A stretch of 64,000 nucleotides of DNA from Hibiscus mutabilis (Eukaryota; Streptophyta; Magnoliopsida; Malvales; Malvaceae). This document shows, one piece after another, positions 21,518-34,200 of the stretch (position 1 is its first letter; every line of letters starts with the position of its first letter). The stretch covers positions 1 through 64,000 of the forward strand of contig JAGYYJ010002218.1 of the NCBI GenBank assembly GCA_019671005.1, written 5' to 3'. A model generated the notes under the pieces. The model had not been told where the DNA came from. It did not search any database and worked only from the letters and a program-made list of their open reading frames with translations. The position numbers and the translations under genes were made by a program.

Positions 21518-22269
21518 TTTTATTGACTGTACACCTGCTGACCAAGCTAGTGTGATCTAGCAATGCCGGGCAACAAGCCAAAACCGTCCGCGTTATTCTC
21601 GGGATGTCTTTCATTCCACAATTAACCATGCTATGTCTATTTTATAATGAAATTAAAATTTGGATAAACTATGCTAATCGTCACTGAAATTTTATAGTAT
21701 TTTTTTGTTACTGGGATTGAAAAACTTTTTTATAATTATTAAACTTTTAATTCATTTTTATTACCGTCGCTATATTTTTAAATTGCTTTTATTACGGTTT
21801 CTGTTGTTAAAAAATGCTGACACGATATATTAAAGTTTCCTTCCAAAAACATTAATTCCTCAAATTCACTACCGTCATCAAGGTTAAAATTTCGATGAAC
21901 AGAGATGTCGTTGATCAATTCCAACGGTAGAAAAGATTTATTTGGTCAAAATGTTGATTTGACGATTGACAATGGCAAATAGAAAAGTTTTATATTTTTA
22001 GTTTCAATCGAGATTTTTAGTCTTGATTCATCAATATTAATGGTCAAAACAATTTAAATTAAACTAAGTTGAACTTCAGGCTAAATAAATCTTCCAAATT
22101 GCTAAGATTGATGGACGACCACTTCGTTCATCGAATTTTTTACTTCGACAACATTTGTAAATATGAAAAATTAAGGTTTTTTAAGAAGAAAACTATAACA
22201 ATAACCATAATGGAAGCATATTAAGAGTTTGGTGACCATTTACAACTATAATGTGGCAATTTTTAATTT
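21518..22269. other. Intergenic, no gene recognised
   Basis: The first ~100 bases may be BiP 3' flank carried with the fragment. The rest is AT-rich with no supported feature. Confidence 0.4.
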
Positions 22270-23990
22270 CTTTTTTGGATAAATGGGGTTTTCTTTTTCA
22301 TCCAAAAAACCATCCATTTACAACCAACCACACACCATCAAAAGAAACCTACCAAGTATCAACAAAGGTAGCAAAAGAATAAAACAATGACCTATACAAT
22401 CTCCGACTCGGTAGCAAGGGTGGAGGAATGAAGTGTAAGCTTCACATACCATATAGTTTCATATGTATGTCTCTCTTGATCAATGAGACAATAACAGCTG
22501 CAAGTTTAGGACCCCTTCCATGCAAACGAAAATTTCGCTCTTGCCACATATAATAAAGATAGCAACACAACGATAATTGAACAATAGCAACCCCAAAGTT
22601 TTTTCCTTTGCCATGAGTTTGCACCCACTGCGCTATACTCGACCAATCATCTAGGGAATCACCTTGTGGCATGCTACTATAATCTCAACCTAAACCTACT
22701 GTGCAAACATACACTCCGCGAAAATATGATCCTTATTCTCCAACCCACCATTATATATTATGCATTGCAAGTCCACCCGCCCACCCCAATGCACCATCCT
22801 TTTTTTAGTGGGCAATCTATCCAAGATTACAAGCCAAGCAATAAAATAAAACTGAGGCATAGCCAATCTACCCAAATGATTCGAACCCAAGAAACCTTCT
22901 CGTTCTTATGCTGAAGGGCCTCCCAAAATTTTCTTGTGTTATATCCCTCAACTTGAGAATCTTCCTTCAAGCCCAACTAGAAGTGCTCTTTACAGTGGCT
23001 TGCCAAACTGAGTCACCCTTAAGGATATACTTTTCAATCCATGCCACCCATAATGAACCCGTTTAGGCAAAAATGAGCCATAAACACTGCATCATACATG
23101 CACGATTCCAAACAAAAATATTCTTGACACCCAACCCTCATTCATTCTTTGGGTAAAAAATACTATCCCAACTCACACGAGCCCCTTTAGCAACTTTATC
23201 TGAGCCTTTTCCAAAGAAAGGTGCCACACAAGCTCATAATTTTCTTCAAAACTTTGGAAGGCAATATGAAAGTTCGACACCAAAAAATTTGAATACTAAA
23301 AAGAACTGCCTGAACAAGTTGCAACCTCCCTGCAAAAGATAAATATTTCGAAGGCCAACTTATTTTTTGTACAATCTTTTCTACCAATCTATCATAATCT
23401 CCAACAGACAAATTCTTTGTGATCAAGGGGACCCCCAAATAACAAACCAAGAGGAAACTTATACGAAAGCTAGTTTGCTCTGCAATATTATGCATCTCAT
23501 CTCATCCATCCTAACACTCGTACAAAAGAACTCACTCTTGGAGGCATTCATTTGCAACTCAGACAACAAATAAAACAAGGCCATAACATTCTTAACTCCT
23601 AGCATGTCATCAACAGTGCCTTTAACAAACACAAGGAGATCATCAGCAAAGCAAATATGTGTGAGACCAATCCTTTTACATCGAGGGTGAAAAGTAAACA
23701 CCCCATGTTGATTAGCCAAATTTAACAGTCTAGATAATACATTCATAACTATAATGAATATATAGGGTGGCAATGGGTCCCCCTGTCTAACCCATTTCTC
23801 ACCAGGGAAAAACACAACCAAACCACCATTTAGACCAATAAAAAATCAAGAATGAGTAATATATGCAAAAATCCATCCATTAAATTAGGCAGGGAAGCCA
23901 AGAACTCTAAAAAATCGAAAGATAAAGATCCAGTTTAAAGAATCAAAAGTTTTACAAAGATCAACTTTCAATGCATATAGTTCTAGTTTA
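22270..23990 (-). mobile_element. LINE (L1-type) 3' half, degenerate reverse transcriptase
   Basis: Read on the minus strand from 23990: KVDLCKTFDS (finger/palm), WVRQGDPLPPYIFIIVMNVL, the catalytic box as FADDLLVF, then YLGVPLI, WPSKYLSFAGRLQLVQAVLF, the zinc-binding region around GRVDLQCIIYNGG...HIFAEC, and the terminal WQERNFRLHGRG block near 22530. These are in the order of plant L1 ORF2. Frameshifts and stops separate the pieces, and the endonuclease half is missing, so it is a dead, 5'-truncated copy. It is related to the small fragment at 4552-4872. Confidence 0.88.
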
Positions 23991-24367
23991 AACAATTAAA
24001 AATACGTTAAAAGTTTAGTAACTATCAATATAGTTTATCCTTGAATTTTAATATTTATATTATAATTTTAAAATTTTAGTATTTAAGAAAATTATTTTAA
24101 CATAATTTAATTATTTTTTATACTTTGTTTTTTATACGATATCCAATTGTAAGCACTGCCGCAGAACAGCTGTAATCACAAAACCTCCGCTAAAAGAGTT
24201 GAAGAAAAAAAAAACTAAAAAGAAGAGAAAGAGCGCGCGTGATTATTAGTCATCCTCATTCTTCGTATAATCCCAAAACGGCGCCGATTTAAAAATAATA
24301 ATTTAAATTTTGAAAAATAAAAATTCATCGAACCAAGGCATAACCACGTCAGCTTCCACCTTGGCTT
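23991..24367. other. Intergenic / upstream region of the DUF1644 gene
   Basis: AT-rich spacer leading into a purine-rich stretch (24190-24240) and the probable promoter of the next gene. No other feature. Confidence 0.5.
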
Positions 24368-24377
24368 CTATATAATA
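24368..24377 (+). promoter_or_regulatory. Probable TATA box of the DUF1644 gene
   Basis: CTATATAATA followed ~40 bp later by a sequence resembling a 5' leader (24410 onward), with a possible first donor ACAA|GTAAG at 24471/24472. The coding start is 1.6 kb downstream, which implies one or more 5'-UTR introns. Confidence 0.5.
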
Positions 24378-24680
24378 CGCCCCCTTTTTTCTCCAACACA
24401 TTATTGTTAGATCTTTTTTGTTTGGATTTTGGAGTTCAAACAAAAAACGAAGCTCGAAAAAGCTCTAACAAGTAAGAAAGCTCTCTCTTTCTTCATTTAT
24501 TTTGTTCATCTCTCTATTCAAACCCCTAATTACCAGATTTAAATTCTTTCAGTATTTAAAAGAGAGAAAAGAAATCGAATCTTGTTTAAAGGATCTTAGC
24601 CTCCAAACCGAATCGGAAGTCATTTCGATTATTTTTCTCTTGACGCCGCGAAGGTGAAGTTGAAGTTGCTGGTAATTTCC

Positions 24681-25310
24681 TAATTCGAAGAACCTTTTGA
24701 TTTTTTATTTCTATTAGCGTTTCGATGTGCTTGGTTTTGCCCTGATCTTATCGATTCCGATGATTTTCTTTGAGTTCTTGATTCGATTTCTTTTGGTTTC
24801 ACGTATTTATTTCATTTTGAAAGACATTTTTGTTTTCTTGTTTGTTTGTGGGGATTTGGAACTTAATATTCTTGTTTTTTTTATTCGAAATCAATTGATT
24901 TTTTTTAAAATAATTGAAGCTCAAAGAAACTTTATTCCTTAGTTTACTATTGCCTCCGATATTGTTGTGTCCTTGTTTTCACTCCGCTCTTGAATTTAAC
25001 TAATTCGAAAAACCTTTTGATTTTTCATTTCTATTGGCGTTTCGATTTGCTTGGTTTTGCCTCGATCTTATCGATTCCGATGATTTTCTTTGAGTTCTTT
25101 AAAGTTCTTGATTCGATTTCTTTTGGTTTCACGTATTCATTTCATTTTGAAAGACTTTTGTTTGTGGGGATTTTGAACTTAATATTCTTTTTTATTCGAA
25201 ATCAATTGTTTTTTTATTTAAAAATGGAGCTCAAAGAATCTTTATTCCTTAGTTTACTATTGCCACCGATCTTGTTGTGGCCTTGTTTTTACTCCGCACT
25301 TGAATTTAAC
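24681..25310 (+). repeat. Tandem duplication (~320 bp x 2) in the 5'-UTR intron of the DUF1644 gene
   Basis: 24681-25000 and 25001-25310 are direct copies, each starting TAATTCGAA(G/A)AACCTTTTGA and ending CTTGAATTTAAC. Copies differ by scattered substitutions and small indels (for example an 8-bp difference after TTTGAGTTCTT). The pyrimidine-rich, T-rich content is typical of plant leader introns. Confidence 0.9.
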
Positions 25311-26008
25311 TACCGTGTGTCACTCATGGAATTAATTTGGTGCCGGAAAGTGAATTTAATTGAAAATCCTATACTGTACCATGTGAAATTAATCGATTCA
25401 ATGTTCAGTGCTATTTTTGTTAGGGATACTTGACAGTTTCTTATAGTTGAGTTTAAGTCTTGATAATGGATAGGGATACGTGTCGGTTTAATCTCTTTTG
25501 GCACTAGCTTTGTTTATGATTTTTTTTATCTTATTCTAGTTTGTTGTATGAAGGAAGCTTTTGAGCAAAGTGAAGAAATTGTTTAGGATAGGGTCATGAA
25601 ACATTTGTAAGACCCTAATGATGCAAACAGATTGAAAACAGCATCTAAATTTCAATGGAGTTATAACTGTGCAAGAGAACAATTTGCTGATATTGTCTGT
25701 TGCCTGTCCTTTTAGCAAAACCACAGCATTGAACATTGGTGGATTCATTCTGTTTTTTGCGATCCTGGTAGTTTATAGTGATTCTCATCTTTGTTATAGA
25801 TTCCAGTTCAAGAAGTGTCAGCTTTGTAAGGACGGTCTCCGTTTTTTTTCTTTTATATTACTTGTTAGCCGTCATTTCATTTTCTGCTGAATTGTATCCA
25901 GTATGTAATAACCAGTGATGATGTTATGTTTTGTACATTTTAATCATTCGGTTTCTGCCTTCTCAAAGGTCCAGTGACTTGGCATTTTTGGACATTAAAG
26001 ATTTAAAT

Positions 26009-27010
26009 ATGCCAAAGCAGAGAAGAGATCGTTCACTTTCTTCTGATAGGTGCACGGGATCCCCCTTATTCTGTCACCAATCATCACCCAGATTCCCTTC
26101 AGAAACTGAGGGAAATGTAAAGGAATGGGAAGATGCCAGGTGCCCTGTCTGCATGGAGCATCCTCACAATGCAATTCTCCTCGTATGTTCTTCCCATGAA
26201 AAGGGTTGCCGTCCATACATGTGTGATACAAGTTATCGCCACTCTAACTGTTTTGATCAGTTTCGCAAGTCATTTTCAGATACTTCTGCTACAACATCAC
26301 AAGATAATCAACAAGAAGGAGCTCAGCTTGTAACCACAGATGTGACCGCAACTTCAGAATCAACTGTCTCTGAGTTGCAGGAAGAAAGGACTGAGGAAGG
26401 GCCATCCACCCCATCTACTGTCTCATGTGAGAAGCAAGTGCTCTCAAAACTAGTTTGCCCTCTCTGTCGTGGTGAGATAAAAGATTGGGTTGTTGTAGAG
26501 CCTGCTCGGCATTTCATGAACGCCAAATCAAGAAGCTGTTCCTCTGAAACGTGCAATTTTACTGGTTCCTATAAAGACCTAAGGAAGCATGCAAGACTTG
26601 AGCACCCTTCTGTGCGACCGTCAGAGGCTGATCCTGAGCGACAGAGAAATTGGAGGAGGTTGGAGCGCCAAAGAGACCTTGGAGACTTGATCAGCACACT
26701 GCAATCCTCATTTGGGGAGGAGAGGGCTGATGACAGCACATTACTGATTGATGATGGAAGTTGGCTCACTGTCTTTTTCCTTATTCGAGTGTTTCAGCCA
26801 GGGTCTAGTCCTAGGAGCAGCAGTTGGTCTGGCACCTCAAGGGCCAGAGCTCAACTGAGTATTAGGAGGAGATCCACCAGACTTTGGGGAGAAAGCTATG
26901 ATGGGGAAACTGGATCTACTAGAGATGAGGACAATGAGTCTTCAGATGGTGGATCATTTCCTTGGAGGCGCCGTGTAAGACGACGGACATCTCCCGATAA
27001 TCATCCATGA
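26009..27010 (+). CDS. DUF1644 zinc-finger (C2H2/RING-like) protein
   Basis: A single coding exon of 333 residues starting MPKQRRDRSLSSDR. The N-terminal half has CPVCMEHPHNAILLVCSSHE followed by CRPYMCDTSYRHSNCFDQF. The middle has KLVCPLCRGEIKDWVVVEPA, RHFMNAKSRSC and SYKDLRKHARLEHPSVRPSE. This Cys/His pattern defines the plant-specific DUF1644 family; some members have been linked to stress and ABA responses. The C-terminus is Arg/Ser-rich and acidic, with a hydrophobic patch SWLTVFFLIRVF. Molecular function is unsettled: RING-like ligase or nucleic-acid binding are both possible. A start a little upstream in the same frame (25931) is less likely because that stretch is unconserved and looks like leader/intron. 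Downstream at 27179 a spliced 3'-UTR exon is possible. The leader intron carries a tandem duplication. Confidence 0.9.
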   Translation: MPKQRRDRSLSSDRCTGSPLFCHQSSPRFPSETEGNVKEWEDARCPVCMEHPHNAILLVCSSHEKGCRPYMCDTSYRHSNCFDQFRKSFSDTSATTSQDNQQEGAQLVTTDVTATSESTVSELQEERTEEGPSTPSTVSCEKQVLSKLVCPLCRGEIKDWVVVEPARHFMNAKSRSCSSETCNFTGSYKDLRKHARLEHPSVRPSEADPERQRNWRRLERQRDLGDLISTLQSSFGEERADDSTLLIDDGSWLTVFFLIRVFQPGSSPRSSSWSGTSRARAQLSIRRRSTRLWGESYDGETGSTRDEDNESSDGGSFPWRRRVRRRTSPDNHP

Positions 27011-27310
27011 CTGTGGTTGTATCTTTATCGTTCTCTATTTCTTGTTTGCATGTGAAAATTTTAATCGTAAGTGCCATGCCATATTAATCTATGACATTCA
27101 CTTGTTTGCTTTAGTTTCTTTCTTGGCATAGCTAATGGATATCTGGACTAACTCCTTTTTTGGTGTTTTAGGTTGGAGAAGGAAAGGAATACATAAAGTC
27201 CATCGCTCGAGTGTCTCTGTATCTGTTGCGCACAGGGTGCAACAGAGATGGTCCCGAGTTTTATCAAATGAGTGAAGAAAATTTTAAGGTATCTGGGAAA
27301 TTAGAATCTT

Positions 27311-28380
27311 GCGGTATGCCCTTTTAGATTCGCAGCAATTTAATATTCTGTGTTATGGCTGCAATAATCCGAAGGTTTACTTTTCTCAACTGTTTGTTTC
27401 TGCTTCTTTGGAGAATTGTGATGATGTTCAGAGCTATTTATTCGCCTATTCTTGCCAGGTTGCCATTTGATTTAAAATAATGTTTTCTAAAGTCGAAATG
27501 AAGGCTCAAATTCAATACTTTGGGTGGTTCTTCGGGGAGTCACTTTAATCTAAGGTAAAATTCAGGTAAGATGCATCAAACGTTACTAAAAGAGACCGAC
27601 GTAAAAGGTTGTCGAATATACTAAATTGTTTATGACATTATATTTGAGTATATATAAATATTATAAGCTTTGTAACATTAAGGCTTCATTCGGTTTAATG
27701 GTAATTTGAAGCTGAAAATTTTAACTTTTTCAAAATGTCCGTTTTGGGATCAAATTAGGTGCAAAAAATGCTATACTGATGGGATCCTAAGGGTGCGTTC
27801 AGGATTACTTCTTAAATGTCCGTTGGAGTATCAAATAGAGAAACAATGCCGAACAATCACCTAAGCACTTTAAACGGTTTTTTTTTTTTGCCTGATTTAA
27901 CTGTTGAACTCCTATTTCTCTCCCAAACAGCTGATTTTTATGAACGCTCGATTCATAATCAGTACTGATCAGATCTATCGTATATGGATAAATCTTTTTT
28001 AAAATGTAAAAATGTATTTAATTATAGGTAAAAATGTAAGAAGCTTAAATCTTTTTCAAAAAAAAAAAAAGAGATTAGAGATAGCAAACGACTGTTAAAC
28101 TCGAGATTAACTCAAAAACATATTTAATTATATTTGTTGGCATACGGAAACTCATTTATTAAGAATCAGTTGGTAATAGTTTAGGAACATATTATAATTA
28201 AACATACATTTGACCCAACTTGTCTTTGCCATATTTGCCCCAATTATTAAATATGTTCCCTTTTCTTTTCTGCTTCTATTTCTTCCGGAAAAAGATAAAT
28301 TAAAAAGGAAAATCAGATCCTTTCAGCCTCAATACATAGTTTGATCTCAGCGAGTACTGAAACCCGAGGAAAAACATTTC
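27311..28380. other. Intergenic, no gene recognised
   Basis: AT-rich spacer between the DUF1644 and DeSI-like genes. The last part before 28453 is probably promoter and 5' leader of the latter. No other feature supported. Confidence 0.5.
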
Positions 28381-28452
28381 TGAGATATTTGTAAATCTTT
28401 TTTGGCCAACTTTTTTTGGGTGTGCGTGTGTGTCAACGAGAAGAAAAACAAG

Positions 28453-30355
28453 ATGGGGGTAGGGGGAGAAGCTTCAAGTTCTAGCTCTGGGAATTGGAAC
28501 GGGTGCTATAGCGACATAACCAATGTGATTTTGAATGTATATGATCTAACTCCTATTAATAATTACTCTTATTGGGTTGGTTTCGGGATTTTCCACTCCG
28601 GTATTGAAGGTTTGTTCTCATTTCTGCTTTCTCTTTGAATATTGGATTTGTCCGTTTCTCTGTATGTTTTGGGATGTGGGTATTGATTGTTTTAGCTTCT
28701 TATTGCTCAAAAATGGGGAATTGGTTTCTCTTGATAGAAAATGGATATGGGTTTCCTGATATTCGTTTTAAATAATTTTTTTACTTGATTATCTCTGATA
28801 CGTACGTTTTTTTTGGGAAAGAAAGGTTTTTTTGGTGGTGGTGGTGGTAGGGGGGATTTGGATCATAATAATGGTATGGATTATGGAGAAAAATGAGATC
28901 TTTTGATGTTTGTTTAGATCTTTTTATTCACTGGTGAATTCATCTTCCAATTTTACAATAGTTTTTTGTTGGTTAGCTTGTGTAAAATTTTTCAGTAGTT
29001 TTTCTGACTCTATGATGTTCGAAAAGTTGTGTATGCATGAGGCAATGTATTTCTATTTTAGTAAGATTTTGTTGGTCTTAAAGTTCTCTGTTTCTACTTC
29101 TGCTATATGTTAATCAGATTAAGTTGAAAATAAATTGTGGTAAAGGACTTTAGTTCCATTTAGTTAGGTTTAAGATTAGGAGTTTGTTGTTACTTGGTAG
29201 GATTGAAATGCATCCAATCTTGAAGAATTTGTAGCAGTCTTGAGAATAAACAGCTTATTGCTAGATACTTCGTTACTATTTAGTCGTTTCAATCTTAAAT
29301 CATTACTCATGTTGTTGATGGCTTCAGGCTAAATACTTCCTGTGTCGGTAATCCTTTTGTAATTTAGGAAACTGAACTATCTATCTCAATATTTATAAAC
29401 AGTTCATGGTAAAGAGTATGGGTTTGGGGCCCATGATTTTCCAATTAGTGGAGTTTTTGAAGTAGAGCCAAAGAGCTGCCCTGGTTTTATCTTCCGATGT
29501 TCCATCCCATTGGGATGCATACACATGCCTTCCTCTGAATTCAGAGCATTCATCGAGAGTGTAGCTCCTGAGTATCATGGAGATACCTACCACCTAATCT
29601 CCAAGAACTGTAACCACTTTACAGACGACATGGTGCATAGATTGACTGGCAAACATATCCCCGGATGGGTAAATCGTCTGGCTCGGTTAGGTATGTTGAT
29701 CCTTCCAGTTGCTGATCAAATTCTGTGTATGCATGTGTGTGTGCGCAGTCATTCAATGTATCTTATCCTTCCAGTTATTCAAATTGTCTGTGACGTTTGA
29801 TGATATCGATGATTTGCTTTTCCTTTTGTTTGATATGTATGAAGTTTGAATAAGGCAGTGGGAAATAGAAGTTGGCCCTGGTCCTAGAGCCCATTGAAGG
29901 CGAGGCCTAGATTGTTATATAGTCTGGTTTTCGTCATCCATACTTGGCATTTTCCTCTGAAAAGAAAAAACACAACAAAAATCATTATGTTCATGATTTG
30001 TCCAAAATGTAGGTTCTTTATGCAGCTGTCTGCTTCCTGAAAGCCTTCAAGTAACCACAGTGAAGCAGTTGCCTGAATACCACGAAATTGGTATGCCTCC
30101 TCTCTTTTCTGCGATATTTGAAAAGTTGAATCTTCCATTTACTAAACTCAAATTTCTCATTCTGGTCATATTTGGGACTTTCTTCTGCTTCTTTTGGCTG
30201 GCTTTCCTCCAGAAGAAGGAGCTGAAACTCTCTCAACAGCCAGCCCCAGTGACTCAACAGAAATGGACGATACCGATCCGGAAAAGCAGTTGCTCTCACC
30301 AAAAGAAGGATCTTCGGATATATCTTTTATTAAAGAAGCCCGCTCATATGTATGA
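28453..30355 (+). CDS. DeSI-like PPPDE peptidase (deSUMOylating/deubiquitinating type)
   Basis: Four exons: 28453-28609, 29403-29690, 30013-30090 and 30213-30355, all GT-AG with consistent phases, giving 221 residues. The PPPDE fold is clear. VILNVYDLTPINNYSYWVG leads to the catalytic His in FHSGIEVHGKEYGFGAHDF, and the catalytic Cys lies in HLISKNCNHFTDDM, followed by GKHIPGWVNRLARLGSLCSC. The acidic Ser/Thr-rich tail ends ISFIKEARSYV. Family members are cysteine peptidases that remove SUMO or ubiquitin; the plant substrates are largely unknown. Length and both catalytic residues are normal for plant DeSI-like proteins, so it is probably active. A GGT-repeat lies in intron 1. A decayed copy of exon 3 with its flanking intron lies just downstream of the gene. 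Confidence 0.93.
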
Positions 30356-30696
30356 CTGTAGGGCACCTTAAAAAGGAGAGTTTGCATCGCATGACTTTCA
30401 CTTCAATGTTGTAACTAGGTTTCTAGTATTCTTCCCAATTTTTGGGTTTCCTCATTTATTTTTTTCTCCTGTTCATTATTTAAGCAGAAGAATTTGGAGC
30501 TGGAAATGTAGTTTGTTGTTGAAGCTGAGTGTGAGTGGTTATACATTAGACTTTTGGATGCTAATTGGGGTAGCAGATAATTTATTGTGAGCATTTCTGA
30601 TGGAAAGTTAAACATTTCAAAACCATACAAAATTAGATCTTTTGCATCAGTTGAATAATAGTTGCAAGTAGATGGAAGGTTAAACAGCCACTAAAC

Positions 30697-30868
30697 CAAG
30701 TCTAGATTGTTGTCCATATTTGAAACTTTCCTCTAAAAAGAACAGTGAAAATCATAAGTTATTGTTTTGTCAAAAATGTTGGTTCTTTGTGCAGCTGTCT
30801 GCATCCTGAAAGCCTTCGAGTGAGTAAACCACAGTTGCCTGAATACCACGAAATCGAGGTGTCCGTCC
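30697..30868 (+). pseudogene. Partial duplicate of DeSI-like intron 2 / exon 3
   Basis: This stretch repeats 29903-30090: the intron end (TTTCCTCTAAAAAGAACA against TTTTCCTCTGAAAAGAAAA), the acceptor region, and exon 3 (GGTTCTTTGTGCAGCTGTCT, then CAGTTGCCTGAATACCACGA). The acceptor AG is changed to TTGG, and about ten bases are missing inside the exon. It is therefore a dead tandem copy, presumably left over from a local duplication of the gene's 3' part. Confidence 0.82.
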
Positions 30869-31290
30869 GTTTTTGAGAGATGGTTCTACCTATACGTGAC
30901 AAACAAAATGCTCCCCCATGACTGTCAACAACAGGAGCTCGGTACATCCATAATTCTATTGACGCCGGAGAATCGATGTATCTAACAGTGAATAGCAAGG
31001 AAAGACATAAGACATTGGGTAAAGTATACCATGCATTCTAAGACAATAAGGTTCCAAACCGCCAAGTTGTTGGTCAAATAAGTAAATCCATCACACAGTT
31101 CCAGCAAAGTCCACGAACAAATTAAGCAAATGTCAGCTGAAAGAGAATTAACAAGGTATGCATATTACCACTATACCATGTATGAAACCCAGACCCAGAA
31201 TAATTTTGCTGCCTTTTGTTACTTGCAACTTAAAAATAATTTCTTCTCCATCTCACTTGCTCCAAATGATAAACATTTTCCGTTGCAAGT

Positions 31291-34200
31291 TTATGCGGAT
31301 CGACCATCAAGCCCCAGCTTTGAAGTTAACCAAGCACAGACCTCATCCATCTCCTCGGGAATGGTATAGTGACCAAGCCTAAATCGTTCAATAAATTATC
31401 CAGTTTAAGTCACATAGTCAAATGCATAAGAAATATGAAAGCTTTCTCAGACACTATAGATCCGCACCCATTGTAGGATTTGAAAGTTGTGTCCTGAAAT
31501 CCATTTGAACTCAATGCTCGAGAGGATTTCTCACCGAATTTATATCGAATCACATCATCAACTGCAACCAACCATGTATATCATTCACACTAATAAACAT
31601 AGTCAGCAACCTTTTATGCTAATTATGAAACTACAGCTATAACATGAGTACAAATGAATTAGGTAGTAGAATGATTGCAACTGCCTAGCTAATCACCAAA
31701 TGTTTCAAACAAGAGATATTCTCTTGGATCGGAATTGTTCAGGCTTCAGAATGGTTGGCTTTTGAGGATATATAGACATTTTTCAGTGGCCTATTCGCTT
31801 GTCTTTGTAAATTAGCCAACAACTTATTCCTCAATTACTTGCGAGTTACGACAAGCCTAATAAATAAAGCTCTCATATAACATCAAATGTACACAACATT
31901 TAGCTAACGAGAATATGTAAAAATGAATACATAGCTAGGAGCACAAATCAAACTTTCATTGATCCCTGGAAAAAGCAGAGATTTTAAATGTTGTGCAGGT
32001 ACTTTCTTTTATTACCCATGAATACTAGTCTAATTAAGTAAACAGGGGTTTGTTTTTTTTCATAGTTATGAAGAACTATAACTCAGGTTGATACTAAACG
32101 TATGATTGGTCAGACATTTTACTTCGATACCATCTTGTCATATCCTGATGCTACGTCCTAATCAATAGGCCAGTGCTGCTAATGGTCGTAGCACCACTTC
32201 TATGCCAAAGATAATAAGTAGAGCAATAACTGGACACCACCTATGACAAATGACCATGAATAAACCTATGATAATTGGCATTTATGAAGGTGATTATAAA
32301 TACCTTTTCCATGGCATAGCAAAATGGGTAAGCATGCAGCACGTCTCGCAGCCTCATCCTGTCCTATTTTGTTTTTCAAAGTCCTGAAAAGGAATAGATG
32401 TCTTAACAAAAAACCAGCAAAACGGGTTGAGAGAGAAAACATCAAGCTCGCATGACAAGGTGTCAATGTAGGAAACCAACTTTGAACATGGAAGCCATCC
32501 ACTAAGTCCTACTACTGCACTCAATTTGGCAGGATATGGATTGCCATTTTCATACTTTCCATGAGTAAAACAGGTTGCAGAGTATAGGGAGGTAGCTGCA
32601 CCCATGCTGAAGCCTCCAACACCAAGTTTAACTGTAAATGGAAAAAAAATACTATTAGAATAATGAAATAAACAATGACCGTGACAATACTTCACTGCTA
32701 AAACTGAAAACTAAGGTGAGCCAGTTACAGTGTATACACATCCTGAAAAATCAGCCACAAAAGAAATACATATCTTTATCCTACTAGCTCATATACAAGA
32801 ACCAGAAAATGAAACTAAAAGGCAGACCAAATCTAATGACTCCTAGAATTAGAACTGAATGTTCTCATGCTGATGCTTTATAGCCAAAAAAGGAAGGAAA
32901 GAAGTGGCTTACATTTGGTAGCAAAATTCATGGAAAATAAAATTAAAAGCTAGAAATCTTGCAGAGTTTGTCTCTTGAATGGCAGTTTGCACTATGTAAA
33001 ATTTTCCTTCTCATGAATTCTAACAATAAAACAAAATACAAGTCTCTAAAATCATAATGCATTTATAACTAAATATTCAAGAACATCCCCCACCCTCTTC
33101 CCATGTGTGTGTCACCAAAACCTCATAAAAAGTGACAAGCAGAAACATACTGTCGGCAGGCTCTGTTGATAACAAATTTGCAACATGTGCTGCAGCAGCA
33201 TCCAAACCCTCTATATCATCAGGAGCATCTTCTGAAATGTCTCCCACATCAAACCCTGAGTATAATATCATATTAGGATTCAACAATTTGATTAGCATTT
33301 AAACAATTCTCATCAAAGACAAAGGGTTCAAGAAAAAAGAAATTAAATGCAATTTGTTCCCTTTATACGAGATTGTGTGTCATTACAGATTCCAGAAAAT
33401 ACTTACAAGCTGTTGATGGAAATCCACCAAAAATAGTTATTGGTTGAGTAGGGGCAGTTGGGCATATCCATTTAATCTGCACATAGGATCACAAGCATGG
33501 AAAACCATTAAGTTATCAAGAAAAAGTAAAGTCATTGGTTGATAGTTAATAGGAAGAAAATATTCTCCTAAATGTTGTGTACTACAAATGGTCGTCCTTA
33601 CATTCGGAAGAGGGAGGGTCTCCAGAAGATGGGACCAGCTGCCAAAAGATGAAAGAAAACTGAGGGCAAGTAGATATTGCAAAAGATATCAAGGTTTCTT
33701 GGTCTATAATTGGGATCATTGATCACAAATATAGAGAACCTGACAGGAGAGATTAACTCAGATTCCAAATGGCACCCAGATTACTTATTGGATAAAAGGA
33801 CATGCTGAAACATAAACTAAGTAACTAACATTGGAAGATTAATCTATAGAAATGATAACAAAACATAAACAGGGTCTACTAACAAGAATAGAATCAATGT
33901 ACATAATATTTTCCTTTAAAAGATGGCATTTAAATAGATATGAGGATTCTAAGTTTTAAATCGTTTTCTTTTCCTCAAATAAAGACTTGTTGAGAAAAAA
34001 ATCTAGAATATACTCGCAATAAATGAAGTGAGTAAAAAGAAGCTTAGAGAGCAGTGCAAAGTTTATAATACCTTGAACCATTATCGCCAAGGCCATGTAG
34101 CCAAACTATGGTCGCTTGGTGCCTACCTTTGGGCCTGACCACATAGGTTCTTCCAAATTCAAGTGCTCTTCTAACGGTTCTACCACCTGAGTTCAAGTTT

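Noticed and set aside
21660..22260. TIR element flanking the Dof-BiP fusion
   Set aside because: Ends resembling AACTATGCTAATCGTCACTGAA are only loosely matched on the other side; not strong enough to call.
24990..25433. 147-codon frame upstream of the DUF1644 gene
   Set aside because: Low-complexity Phe/Leu-rich product of T-rich intron sequence. It lies across the tandem duplication.
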